Assembly (NCBI RefSeq): GCF_902374955.1
Contig: NZ_CABKRX010000094.1
Span: forward strand, 248,001-312,000
Length of the DNA: 64,000 nt
Direction: 5' to 3'
From: Bacillus massilioanorexius
GTDB lineage: Bacteria; Bacillota; Bacilli; Bacillales; DSM-1321
Numbering within the stretch: the stretch's first letter is position 1; every line of letters begins with the position of its first letter. Both the position numbers and the translations under genes were made by a program. Positions 35,989-45,057 of the stretch are shown here, one piece after another. The notes beneath the pieces were generated by a model. It did not search any database. It saw only the letters and a list, made by a program, of their open reading frames with translations, and was not told the origin of the DNA.

Positions 35989-37965
35989 GTGGCAACAAAT
36001 AGTACAAAACAATTTGAGTATAATGATGATGCCATACAAGTATTAGAAGGACTTGAGGCAGTAAGAAAAAGACCTGGTATGTATATAGGAAGTACCGATG
36101 CAAGAGGCCTACATCATTTAGTATATGAAATTGTAGATAACTCAGTAGATGAAGCGCTTGCAGGCTATGGAAATCATATTATTATTAAGTTACACAAAGA
36201 TAATAGTGTTAGTGTTATAGATAAAGGTCGCGGAATGCCAACAGGTATGCATAAATTAGGTAAACCAACACCTGAAGTAATTTTAACAGTATTACATGCA
36301 GGCGGTAAGTTCGGACAAGGAGGATACAATACTAGTGGTGGTTTACACGGAGTAGGTGCTTCTGTAGTAAATGCTTTATCTGAATGGCTTGTCGTAACAA
36401 TAAAAAGAGATGGTTCAATTTATGAACAAAGATTCGAAAATGGTGGAAATCCAGTAACTACTTTAGAGAAAAAAGGAAAAACAAATAGTACGGGAACAAC
36501 GATCCATTTTAAACCAGACGCAACGATTTTTTCGACAGTTGTGTTTAATTATGAAACACTATCCGAACGTTTAAGAGAAGCAGCGTTTCTTTTGAAAGGT
36601 ATGAAAATTGAATTAATTGATGAGCGTAATGGTGAAAAAGAAGCCTATTTCTACGAAAATGGTTTACAGGCTTTCGTGGAATATTTAAATGAAGAACGTG
36701 ATTCGTTACATGATGTTATTACGATAAACGGTCAAAATAATGGAATAGACGTTGATTTTGCGTTTCAGTTTAATGATGGATTTTCAGAAAATATTCTAAG
36801 CTTTGTTAATAATGTCCGCACGAAAGATGGTGGAACGCATGAAGTAGGTGCGAAAACAGCAATGACTCGTGTTTTTAACGAGTATGCGCGCAAAACTGGT
36901 TTATTAAAGGAGAAAGATAAGAATTTAGAAGGAACAGATATACGTGAAGGCTTAGCAGCTATTATTTCTGTCAGAATTCCCGAAGAGTTGCTTCAATTTG
37001 AAGGTCAAACAAAAAGTAAGCTTGGTACTAGTGAAGCAAGATCCTGCGTAGATAGCGTTGTATCAGAGCATTTAGCTTATTTCCTTCAAGAAAATCCTGA
37101 GACAGCAGCATTACTAATAAAAAAGGCTTTTAAAGCATTCCAAGCTCGTGAGGCTGCTCGAAAAGCTCGAGAAGAAGCGAGAAGTGGTAAGAAGCGTAAA
37201 AAAGGAGAAACTATTCTTTCAGGGAAACTGACTCCAGCTCAATCACGTAACCCGAAGAAAAATGAATTATATCTCGTTGAGGGTGATTCTGCAGGTGGCT
37301 CTGCAAAACAAGGTCGTGATCGTCGTTTCCAAGCAATTCTGCCTTTACGAGGTAAGGTAATTAATACTGAAAAAGCTAAGCTTCAAGATATATTTAAAAA
37401 TGAAGAAATCAATACAATTATCCACGCAATTGGTGGAGGAGTAGGACCTGATTTCAATATTGAAGATATTAATTACGACAAAGTTGTTATCATGACGGAT
37501 GCCGATACAGATGGTGCTCATATTCAAGTATTACTTCTAACTTTCTTTTATCGTTATATGAAACCATTAATAGAACACGGGAAGGTTTTTATTGCCCTTC
37601 CGCCACTATATAAAGTGAGCAAAGGTTTAGGAAAAAAAGCGGTAATAGAATATGCCTGGAATGATGATGATTTGCAAGATGTAATGAAAAAAGTGGGTAA
37701 AGGAGCTGTCCTTCAACGATATAAAGGTCTTGGTGAGATGAATGCAGACCAATTATGGGATACTACAATGAACCCAGAATCAAGAACATTGATTCGAGTA
37801 TTAATTGATGATGCTGCTCGTGCGGAACGTCGTGTTACAACATTAATGGGTGATAAGGTAGAACCACGTAGGAAGTGGATAGAATCGCATGTTGCCTTTG
37901 GTTTGGAAGAGGAAGATAATATTTTAGACAATACTAATATGATTATTTCTGAGGAAGGGGTGTAA
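35989..37965 (+). CDS. parE: DNA topoisomerase IV subunit B
   Basis: 658 aa from GTG, placed 8 nt after GGAAGGAG; an ATG at 35983 is only 2 nt from that site. GHKL ATPase domain: EAVRKRPGMYIGST, IVDNSVDEALAG, the Bergerat glycine motif DKGRGMPTGMH, and the lid GGLHGVGASVVNALS. C-terminal TOPRIM metal site: LYLVEGDSAGGSAKQGRDR and MTDADTDGAHIQ. With ParC it decatenates daughter chromosomes. It is 3 bases from parC. Confidence 0.96.
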   Translation: MATNSTKQFEYNDDAIQVLEGLEAVRKRPGMYIGSTDARGLHHLVYEIVDNSVDEALAGYGNHIIIKLHKDNSVSVIDKGRGMPTGMHKLGKPTPEVILTVLHAGGKFGQGGYNTSGGLHGVGASVVNALSEWLVVTIKRDGSIYEQRFENGGNPVTTLEKKGKTNSTGTTIHFKPDATIFSTVVFNYETLSERLREAAFLLKGMKIELIDERNGEKEAYFYENGLQAFVEYLNEERDSLHDVITINGQNNGIDVDFAFQFNDGFSENILSFVNNVRTKDGGTHEVGAKTAMTRVFNEYARKTGLLKEKDKNLEGTDIREGLAAIISVRIPEELLQFEGQTKSKLGTSEARSCVDSVVSEHLAYFLQENPETAALLIKKAFKAFQAREAARKAREEARSGKKRKKGETILSGKLTPAQSRNPKKNELYLVEGDSAGGSAKQGRDRRFQAILPLRGKVINTEKAKLQDIFKNEEINTIIHAIGGGVGPDFNIEDINYDKVVIMTDADTDGAHIQVLLLTFFYRYMKPLIEHGKVFIALPPLYKVSKGLGKKAVIEYAWNDDDLQDVMKKVGKGAVLQRYKGLGEMNADQLWDTTMNPESRTLIRVLIDDAARAERRVTTLMGDKVEPRRKWIESHVAFGLEEEDNILDNTNMIISEEGV

Positions 37966-37968
37966 GAC

Positions 37969-40404
37969 TTGTCAACAGTTGAGAAATATCGCGACTTGCC
38001 TCTTGAGGAAGTAATTGGTGATCGCTTTGGACGTTATAGTAAATATATTATTCAAGATCGTGCACTCCCAGATGCTAGAGACGGTCTTAAACCGGTACAA
38101 CGACGTATTTTATTTGCCATGCATACAGAAGGTAATACCAATGAGAAGCCTTTTCGTAAATCGGCGAAAACTGTTGGTAATGTAATTGGAAATTATCATC
38201 CACATGGTGACTCTTCTGTATATGATGCTATGGTACGTATGAGTCAAGATTGGAAACTTAGAAAAGTTTTAGTAGAAATGCATGGAAATAACGGTAGTGT
38301 TGATGGTGATCCACCTGCTGCTATGCGTTATACTGAAGCACGTTTATCAGCCATTTCAAGTGAACTGTTAAGAGATATTGAAAAAAGAACGGTCGATTTT
38401 GTTCCTAATTTCGACGATACGGCAGAAGAACCTGTAGTTCTTCCAGCTATGTTCCCAGCTTTATTAGTCAACGGTTCTACCGGAATTTCTGCTGGTTATG
38501 CAACAGAAATTCCGCCTCATCAGCTTGGAGAAGTTATTGATGCAGCAATGATGAGAATGGATAACCCGAATTGTACAGTCGATGAATTAATGACGGTCAT
38601 AAAAGGACCAGATTTTCCAACTGGTGGAATTATTCAAGGGATTGAAGGTATTAAAAAGGCATACGAAACGGGTAAAGGGAAAATAATCATTCGTGGTAAG
38701 ACAGATGTTGAAACTGTTCGTGGTGGGAAACAACAAATTGTTATAACAGAAATCCCGTATGAAGTGAACAAAGCAAACTTAGTAAAAAAAATGGATGAGC
38801 TACGAATCGATCGTAAAGTGGAAGGTATTTCTGAAATTCGTGATGAAACGGATCGAACAGGTCTAAGAATTGTTATTGAATTAAAGAAAGATGCTGATCC
38901 ACAAGGTGTCTTACATTATTTGTATAAAAACACCGATTTGCAGGTTCCATATAATTTTAATATGGTAGCAATTCATCGAAAGCGACCTGTTTTAATGGGC
39001 TTATGTTCTTTATTAGACGCCTATATTGAACATCGTAAAGAGGTAGTTACGAATCGTTCTAAGTATGAATTACAAAAAGCGCGCGATCGCGAGCATATTG
39101 TTGAAGGATTAATGAAAGCTTTATCTATTTTAGATGAAGTCATTGCTACAATTCGTGCATCTCAAGATAAAAGGGATGCAAAGAATAATTTAATAGCTAA
39201 GTTCCAGTTTTCTGAAGCACAAGCCGAAGCAATTGTTTCTTTACAGCTTTATCGCTTAACGAATACGGATATTACAGCACTACAAGCAGAGCAAGAAGAA
39301 TTAAAAGCAAAAATTGCCGAGCTTTTATCGATTTTAGAAAGTGACAAAAAGCTTTTATCTGTTATAAAAAAAGAATTAAAAGCTGTCAAAAAGCAATACA
39401 ACGATGAGCGTTTATCAAAAATTGAACATGAAATTGAAGACATCGTGATTAATTTAGAGGTATTAGTTGCTAGTGAGGATGTCATTGTTACAGTTACGAA
39501 GGAAGGTTATGTAAAACGTACATCACCACGTTCCTATGCAGCATCTGGCGGTCAAGATTTCGGTATGAAAGAAACCGATTTGTTGTTGTATCAAGAAGAG
39601 GTAAATACAACCGATCATCTTTTATTATTCACAAATAAAGGAAATTATTTATTCTGTCCGGTTCATCAACTACCAGACATCAGATGGAAGGAAATCGGAC
39701 AACACGTTGCAAATATCATACCGATAGAACGCGATGAAATGATTGTTAATGTGATCAATGTAAAAGATTTCCAAACACAGGAATATTTATTGTTTATAAC
39801 GAAAAATGGTATGGTTAAACGAACAGAATTATCTCAATATAAAGCTCAACGTTATTCAAAACCTCTTGTAGCTGTAAATTTAAAAGATGATGATGAATTG
39901 CTTGCAGTGTATCTCACAGATGGAACGAAAGATGTCTTTTTAGCCACACATTTAGGTTATAGTCTATGGTTCTCTGAAGAAGAAGTAAATATTGTCGGGG
40001 TTCGTGCGGCTGGTGTTAAAGGTATAAATCTTAAGGAAAACGATTATGTAGTTAACGGATGTTTGATTTCTGACGACAAAGAAGAACTTGTGATTGTAGC
40101 CACACATCGTGGTGCTATTAAAAAGATGAAATTGAAGGAATTCGATAAAGGTACGCGAGCGAAGCGTGGTTTGATAATGCTTCGTGAATTGAAGAAAGAT
40201 CCTCATCGTATAGTAGGAATGACTATAGGTAAAGAAACGGAAGAAATTCTATTATTCACATCGAGAGGTCATGTAGAAAAAGTAGGTTTGAGTACATTAA
40301 GTTATTCGGATCGTTATTCTAATGGGTCTTTTCTCATTGATGTTGCCGATAGTGGCAATGTTGAAAAACTTTGGGCCATAAATAAAGCTGAAGTTGGAGA
40401 ATAG
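37969..40404 (+). CDS. parC: DNA topoisomerase IV subunit A
   Basis: 811 aa from a TTG start after GAGGAAGGGG. Breakage-reunion domain with catalytic Tyr121 in AAMRYTEARLS. The quinolone region reads HPHGDSSVYDAM, with Ser at the position of S. aureus GrlA Ser80 and Asp at Glu84, so no classic resistance substitution is seen at Ser80. The C-terminal beta-propeller DNA-wrapping domain contains repeated G-x-V/A-K-R/K blades (TKEGYVKRT, TKNGMVKRTE, THRGAIKKM, TSRGHVEKV). Translationally linked to parE. Confidence 0.96.
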   Translation: MSTVEKYRDLPLEEVIGDRFGRYSKYIIQDRALPDARDGLKPVQRRILFAMHTEGNTNEKPFRKSAKTVGNVIGNYHPHGDSSVYDAMVRMSQDWKLRKVLVEMHGNNGSVDGDPPAAMRYTEARLSAISSELLRDIEKRTVDFVPNFDDTAEEPVVLPAMFPALLVNGSTGISAGYATEIPPHQLGEVIDAAMMRMDNPNCTVDELMTVIKGPDFPTGGIIQGIEGIKKAYETGKGKIIIRGKTDVETVRGGKQQIVITEIPYEVNKANLVKKMDELRIDRKVEGISEIRDETDRTGLRIVIELKKDADPQGVLHYLYKNTDLQVPYNFNMVAIHRKRPVLMGLCSLLDAYIEHRKEVVTNRSKYELQKARDREHIVEGLMKALSILDEVIATIRASQDKRDAKNNLIAKFQFSEAQAEAIVSLQLYRLTNTDITALQAEQEELKAKIAELLSILESDKKLLSVIKKELKAVKKQYNDERLSKIEHEIEDIVINLEVLVASEDVIVTVTKEGYVKRTSPRSYAASGGQDFGMKETDLLLYQEEVNTTDHLLLFTNKGNYLFCPVHQLPDIRWKEIGQHVANIIPIERDEMIVNVINVKDFQTQEYLLFITKNGMVKRTELSQYKAQRYSKPLVAVNLKDDDELLAVYLTDGTKDVFLATHLGYSLWFSEEEVNIVGVRAAGVKGINLKENDYVVNGCLISDDKEELVIVATHRGAIKKMKLKEFDKGTRAKRGLIMLRELKKDPHRIVGMTIGKETEEILLFTSRGHVEKVGLSTLSYSDRYSNGSFLIDVADSGNVEKLWAINKAEVGE

Positions 40405-40454
40405 ACTAGTCATTCTTAATTATTTTTTTTCATCTAGAATAAGTTTTCATTAAT

Positions 40455-40516
40455 AAAAGCTGTAAGTTTGTTGCAAACTATTTATGTTAGATTGCAATGT
40501 ACTTTCAGCTTTTTTG
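40455..40516 (+). terminator. Terminator after parC
   Basis: AAAAGCTGTAAGT pairs with ACTTTCAGCTTTT across a long loop that can fold itself (TTGCAA repeats), then a T-run. Confidence 0.7.
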
Positions 40517-40754
40517 CTGTTCATAAATCAAGATGTGCTCTTGATTTCACAAGCTGTGTTAAGGTTTCTAACCAAAATGATTTAGGTAGAATAAACCCGA
40601 TTTTCGCATAATAGTATAACGTTGATTAAAAGTAAATAAAAGGAAATATTGTAAGCGGTCATACAGATTAGTAAAAATAAACAGTTTATGGATTTTATAT
40701 TTAATGCTTGATGGAAATACCATTTTAATGATAGATTATTATAGTAGGCTAATT

Positions 40755-40770
40755 GTTATATTAATATAAC
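40755..40770. promoter_or_regulatory. Perfect 16-bp palindrome upstream of alsT, candidate operator
   Basis: GTTATATTAATATAAC lies 37 bp before the alsT start. It resembles, but does not match, the 17-bp GlnR/TnrA pattern TGTNA-N7-TNACA. The rest of the 402-nt parC-alsT gap shows only the parC terminator and a CodY-like sequence (3 mismatches) at 40781-40795, overlapping the alsT ribosome site. Confidence 0.4.
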
Positions 40771-40806
40771 GATTATCACAAATATTTAGAAAATGGAGGA
40801 CACAAT

Positions 40807-42210
40807 TTGATTAGCATTTTAGAAAACATTAATAATGGTATTTTGACGTACATACTAATTGCAGTATTATTATCCTTGGGTTTGTTCTTTTCAATTAAAA
40901 CAGACTTCGTACAATTTCGCTATTTTGGCGAGATGTTTAGACTCTTAACTGATAAAGCGACTATTACAAATGAAGGTAAAAGAGGAATTTCTTCATTCCA
41001 AGCTTTTTGTATTAGTACTGCTTCACGTGTAGGAACAGGGAACTTAGCTGGTGTTGCTACCGCTATTACTTTTGGTGGACCTGGGGCAGTTTTTTGGATG
41101 TGGCTTATCGCTTTTCTTGGGGGAGCATCAAGTTTTATTGAAAGTACTTTAGCACAAGTATATAAAGTAAAAGATAAAGACGGGTACCGTGGTGGTCCTG
41201 CTTACTATATGGAAAAAGGTTTAAAGAATAGAAAACTAGGTATTGTTTTTGCAGTTATTATTACATTTTGTTTTGGTTTAGTATTTAACTCTGTACAAAG
41301 TAATACCATTTCTATGGCATTTAAAGAGTCTTATGGAATCAATACATTTGTCATTGGTTTAGTATTAGCTTTATTAACAGCATTAGTTATTTTTGGTGGT
41401 GTTAAAAGAATCGCTCATGTTGTACAAATTGTTGTACCGGTTATGGCTCTTCTATATTTAGCCATTGCGATTTTTGTAGTCATAATTAATATCACTGAAA
41501 TTCCAAGATTATTTAAGCTTATTATCGAAAGTGCATTTGGTTTAGATCAAGCATTTGCAGGTGGTATGGGTGCTGCCATTATGTACGGGATTAAACGAGG
41601 TTTATTCTCAAATGAAGCAGGTATGGGTAGTGCACCGAATGCAGCTGCTTCAGCTGCTGTTACGCACCCGGTAAAACAAGGTTTAATTCAAACTCTTGGA
41701 GTGTTTACAGATACAATCCTAATTTGTAGTGCTACAGCGTTTATCATCTTACTATCAAATGCCACAACCACAGACGCACAAGGTATTAACTTAACACAAG
41801 TTGCTTTAATGGAGCATATTGGACCTTGGGCTGGCACCTTTGTCTCAATCGCTATCTTCCTCTTTGCATTCAGTTCTATTATTGGGAACTATTATTATGG
41901 TGAAACAAATATTGAATTTATTAAGGATAACAAAATTGCTCTTTATGTATATCGTGTAGGAGTAATCCTAATGGTTATTTTTGGAGCAGTTGCAAATCTT
42001 TCTGTTGTATGGACGCTTGCTGATGTCTTTATGAGTGTTATGGCGTTAATTAACCTCGTAGCAATTGCTTTACTTTATAAAGTAGCTATAAGAGCATTAC
42101 AAGATTATCGCGCACAGCGTAAACAAGGTAAAGATCCGATATTTAATCGTGATGTATTAGATGATACATCTGGTGTTGAGTATTGGCATGGAGAAATTAA
42201 AGAAAAATAA
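40807..42210 (+). CDS. alsT: Sodium:alanine/glutamine symporter, AGCS family
   Basis: 467 aa from TTG with GGAGG 6 nt upstream. About 11 hydrophobic helices. AGCS family signatures: STASRVGTGNLAGVATAI near the N-terminus (sodium and substrate site), GGPAYYMEKGL, and KRGLFSNEAGMGSAPNAAAS in the middle. Imports small neutral amino acids with Na+; the Bacillus orthologue AlsT has been linked to glutamine uptake. The location after parEC matches B. subtilis. Confidence 0.93.
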   Translation: MISILENINNGILTYILIAVLLSLGLFFSIKTDFVQFRYFGEMFRLLTDKATITNEGKRGISSFQAFCISTASRVGTGNLAGVATAITFGGPGAVFWMWLIAFLGGASSFIESTLAQVYKVKDKDGYRGGPAYYMEKGLKNRKLGIVFAVIITFCFGLVFNSVQSNTISMAFKESYGINTFVIGLVLALLTALVIFGGVKRIAHVVQIVVPVMALLYLAIAIFVVIINITEIPRLFKLIIESAFGLDQAFAGGMGAAIMYGIKRGLFSNEAGMGSAPNAAASAAVTHPVKQGLIQTLGVFTDTILICSATAFIILLSNATTTDAQGINLTQVALMEHIGPWAGTFVSIAIFLFAFSSIIGNYYYGETNIEFIKDNKIALYVYRVGVILMVIFGAVANLSVVWTLADVFMSVMALINLVAIALLYKVAIRALQDYRAQRKQGKDPIFNRDVLDDTSGVEYWHGEIKEK

Positions 42211-42219
42211 AGATGTAAA

Positions 42220-42271
42220 AAATAAATCCGAGTATTCGACAATTTTTGTTGAGTACGCGGATTTATTTTTG
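42220..42271 (+). terminator. Terminator after alsT
   Basis: AAATAAATCCG / CGGATTTATTT outer stem with an inner loop and TTTTT tail. Confidence 0.8.
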
Positions 42272-42360
42272 TTTATAAAGGAAAGGATATAGTTATTTTG
42301 TAATAATTTCATAATTATTACAGTTTTGGGCATGTTAAATAAAAAATGGGTGGAGGTTAA

Positions 42361-42867
42361 ATGATGAAATTATTAAAAGTGATCCTTCCTTTGACAAGTA
42401 TCATAACCTTTTCTAATGGTGCTGAAGCCATCAATCAAACTCAAAATAAAGAAAGGACTAATCATTTAGTCGTTCAAAAAAATAAAATGATGCAATCACC
42501 ACCATTACTTGAAATTACTGCACTTTTATTGGATGGATACAAAGTAGAAATACGTATTGCATGTGAAACTTATGTGTTAGATATGACGTCTAAGAAAAGA
42601 AATTGGGATCGATATGAAATTTATTCGAATGGAAAAGTAACAAGGTCGTATTCATTTAAGGGTGAGGGTTATATACAGCTGATGCCGATTGTAACGAAAA
42701 ATGGGAAAGGGGTAAGAGCCGTCCAAAAGTTAAAAGGACCACTTCCTGACACTTCAATTGGAGAAATTGTTTCTGTATGGTTTTTTCGAAATAATGAATG
42801 GATCTTAAAAGATATTGAATTAAACAGTTCATATAAAGTAACAGATTATTTTATCAATTTGAAATAG
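42361..42867 (+). CDS. Secreted hypothetical protein, short paralogue
   Basis: 168 aa; the ATG at 42364 is equally possible and better spaced (7 nt) from GGAGG. The signal peptide ends near GAEA (about residue 22). The mature part (DGYKVEIRIACETYVLDMTS to VSVWFFRNNEWILKDIELN) is clearly similar to the C-terminal half of the next gene (NDYKAEIKVFDKTFKIDVSS to KSTWFFQGGEWKLKNVSF). It lacks that protein's N-terminal domain, so it looks like a shortened tandem duplicate with its own signal peptide. Family not recognised. Confidence 0.72.
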   Translation: MMKLLKVILPLTSIITFSNGAEAINQTQNKERTNHLVVQKNKMMQSPPLLEITALLLDGYKVEIRIACETYVLDMTSKKRNWDRYEIYSNGKVTRSYSFKGEGYIQLMPIVTKNGKGVRAVQKLKGPLPDTSIGEIVSVWFFRNNEWILKDIELNSSYKVTDYFINLK

Positions 42868-42888
42868 CAGAATAAAGGAGTGTAAGAG

Positions 42889-43641
42889 ATGAAGAAATGG
42901 AAGCGACTCATTCTGATTAACAGTCTATTTGTTATGTTTATAGGAGCCGATCAGATTTCAGCTACGGAAAGAAAAGATTATCAAGAAATACAGGTACAAG
43001 ATGTATCTGGAGATAAAATTCGCGATAGACTTGTAGTAAAGGGAACACCCTTAAATGATCAAACATTGACTTTAACAAATCTAACTTTACAGATTAGTTT
43101 TGGAAACAATCACAATAAGCCAATAAGCATAACTTTGCCAGATGGAAGAAAGCCTTTTTTAACTCTAACCGATTTAAATCACGATAGTATTAAAGATGTT
43201 TTTGTTGTAATAGAGCCTTCGAATCAAGAAGAAACAGTTAAAGCCTTAGCATTTTCTTTTAAAGATGGTAAACAAGTGAGTATGGATGCTCCTCTACCAG
43301 TTAATGCACAAGCGAGTTTTTTAAATGATTATAAGGCAGAAATAAAAGTTTTTGATAAAACTTTTAAAATCGATGTAAGCTCGAGAAAGGAGATGTATGA
43401 AAAGCTCGGATTTTATCATAATGGAAAACTGAATGAACCTATTGAGTTAATCATTGGAGAATATTCAATCTTAAAGCCAACGTATATCCTCCAAGGAAGA
43501 GGACTTGTAGGCATTCAAAAAGTTAGTGGTGTATCTGATTCTGATAAAATCGGGATTTTGAAGTCAACATGGTTTTTTCAAGGTGGAGAATGGAAACTGA
43601 AAAATGTATCATTTAAAAATATGGTAACGAAAAGTAAATAA
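42889..43641 (+). CDS. Secreted hypothetical protein with Asp-rich FG-GAP/EF-hand-like repeats
   Basis: 250 aa. Signal peptide (KRLILINSLFVMFIGADQISA). The N-terminal half contains two acidic repeats, VQDVSGDKIRDRLVV and LTDLNHDSIKDVFVV, resembling the D-x-x-x-D calcium-binding turns of FG-GAP or VCBS repeats in extracellular proteins. The C-terminal half is shared with the preceding gene. AAAGGAGTG precedes the ATG and the intergenic gap is 21 nt, so the pair is an operon. Function unknown; outside the cytoplasm by its signal peptide. Confidence 0.72.
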   Translation: MKKWKRLILINSLFVMFIGADQISATERKDYQEIQVQDVSGDKIRDRLVVKGTPLNDQTLTLTNLTLQISFGNNHNKPISITLPDGRKPFLTLTDLNHDSIKDVFVVIEPSNQEETVKALAFSFKDGKQVSMDAPLPVNAQASFLNDYKAEIKVFDKTFKIDVSSRKEMYEKLGFYHNGKLNEPIELIIGEYSILKPTYILQGRGLVGIQKVSGVSDSDKIGILKSTWFFQGGEWKLKNVSFKNMVTKSK

Positions 43642-43741
43642 ATACCACATGTAAAAGAGCGTAAACTAAATGACATCTATCATTTTGTATGGCCGTTTTC
43701 TAAAAGATTATTGATTTTAAATAAGTTTAGTTAATAAAAAG

Positions 43742-43805
43742 GTCGATTGGAGCGGAGGAGGCTCAACGTCCTTCTAGCAATAAAGTTTGTGAAAACAGCC
43801 TTTTG
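43742..43805. repeat. Decayed Bacillus intergenic repeat
   Basis: TCGATTGGAGCGGAGGAGGC at its head and AATAAAGTTTGTGAAAACAG at its tail. The tail is nearly identical to that of the remnant at 49.1 kb. Confidence 0.6.
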
Positions 43806-43875
43806 CTTACGCTCTGTTATTTTGTAGTATTCTAACTATAAAAAAGCACATCTATACAGTTTAAAGTGTCCGATT

Positions 43876-44790
43876 TCATTGTGTATTGTGAATGGTAGAT
43901 TCAAGCCAAGTCAAAACATCATTATATACCAAAACGCGATCATAATCATTTAGAATTTCATGTCGGCCTTTTGAATAAAGCTTATAATGAACATTTGTAA
44001 AAGATCGGTCTTTATATTGATTATAGAGCTTTTTTACACCTTTACTGTATTTTCCTACAGGGTCGTCACTTCCTGAAATGATATAAATAGGAAGGTTGAT
44101 GGGCACTTTATCGACATTATCTGATTGGAATACCAGATGTAGAAAAGCTAGAAATTGTCTATAGAAGCTTGGTGGAAAGATATGCGAACAGTATGGATCC
44201 TGTATAAAATGATCTACCACGATTGGATCATTTGCCAGCCAGTCATAATTTGTTCGTTTTTCAAATTTTGAATTATAACCGTTAAAGATAATATCCTCTA
44301 ATAGTTTTGATCTACTATCTTTATTTATCTTTTCAAAAATCGTAGCTACATAGCTTCCTAGTAAAGCATCTGATCGAGCTCCTCCGCTTCCGACTAAAAT
44401 TGCTCCTGTTAGCTCTTTCCCAAATAGTTGTATATAGCGTTGTGTTATGAAAGATCCCATACTATGACCAATAATAAAATGGGGTTTATTGGGATATTTA
44501 GCTTGTATAAACTGCTGTAATTGATGCTCATCTGATACCATTTTTGAAAAACCATTTTCTCCAATATAGCCAATTTGATCTATCGATAAAGCAGACTGGC
44601 CATGGCCACGGTGGTCTGTTGCATAAACACTGTAACCATGTTGATTCAAAAAGATCGCAAAATCATTGTATCTATTAGAATGTTCATTCATCCCATGAAC
44701 GAGTTGTACAATGGCTTTTGGTTTTTCAATTGCCCAATTTCTAATGAAAATGGAATGTTCATCATTAGCTGGTAAATGAAATGTATTCAT
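43876..44790 (-). CDS. Alpha/beta hydrolase, monoacylglycerol lipase/lysophospholipase type
   Basis: 304 aa. Hydrolase_4 (serine aminopeptidase/lysophospholipase) features: oxyanion region QLVHGMNEHSNRY, nucleophile elbow GHSMGS, acid residue in ISGSDDPVG, and catalytic His in SKGRHEIL. No signal peptide, so cytoplasmic. GAAAGGAG lies before the ATG on the minus strand. Likely cleaves lipid esters; substrate unproven. Single-gene unit between two plus-strand operons. Confidence 0.85.
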   Translation of the reverse strand: MNTFHLPANDEHSIFIRNWAIEKPKAIVQLVHGMNEHSNRYNDFAIFLNQHGYSVYATDHRGHGQSALSIDQIGYIGENGFSKMVSDEHQLQQFIQAKYPNKPHFIIGHSMGSFITQRYIQLFGKELTGAILVGSGGARSDALLGSYVATIFEKINKDSRSKLLEDIIFNGYNSKFEKRTNYDWLANDPIVVDHFIQDPYCSHIFPPSFYRQFLAFLHLVFQSDNVDKVPINLPIYIISGSDDPVGKYSKGVKKLYNQYKDRSFTNVHYKLYSKGRHEILNDYDRVLVYNDVLTWLESTIHNTQ

Positions 44791-44962
44791 ATATAGAAAT
44801 TTCTCCTTTCAATTGATTATTATGACGTAATAATAATTAAGAATGACCTCGTATAAGTTCTGATACAATAATATTGTAGTATGAGAGTTGAATCGCGAAA
44901 AGAATATTGAATAGGAAACATTTCCAATTTATAGGGTGTTAAAATATATACATTTATAGTTT

Positions 44963-44988
44963 AACGATATTATCGTTCATTATATAAT
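44963..44988 (+). promoter_or_regulatory. Promoter of the ktr operon with overlapping palindrome
   Basis: TATAAT at 44983-44988 has a weak -35 (TTTAAC, 44960-44965) at 17 nt. A perfect 15-bp palindrome, AACGATATTATCGTT (44963-44977), fills the spacer, a good place for a repressor. I did not recognise a c-di-AMP (ydaO-type) riboswitch in the 240-nt leader. Confidence 0.45.
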
Positions 44989-45057
44989 ATTATGATTCTA
45001 TTTCAATTATTGTGGTATATGAAAAATAGTATTATTCTAAATAGAAGGAGGCTAAAA

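Noticed and set aside
44817..45057. Possible ydaO/c-di-AMP riboswitch before the ktr operon
   Set aside because: The leader is short and AT-rich and lacks the conserved GC-rich blocks of that riboswitch; only a palindrome was kept.
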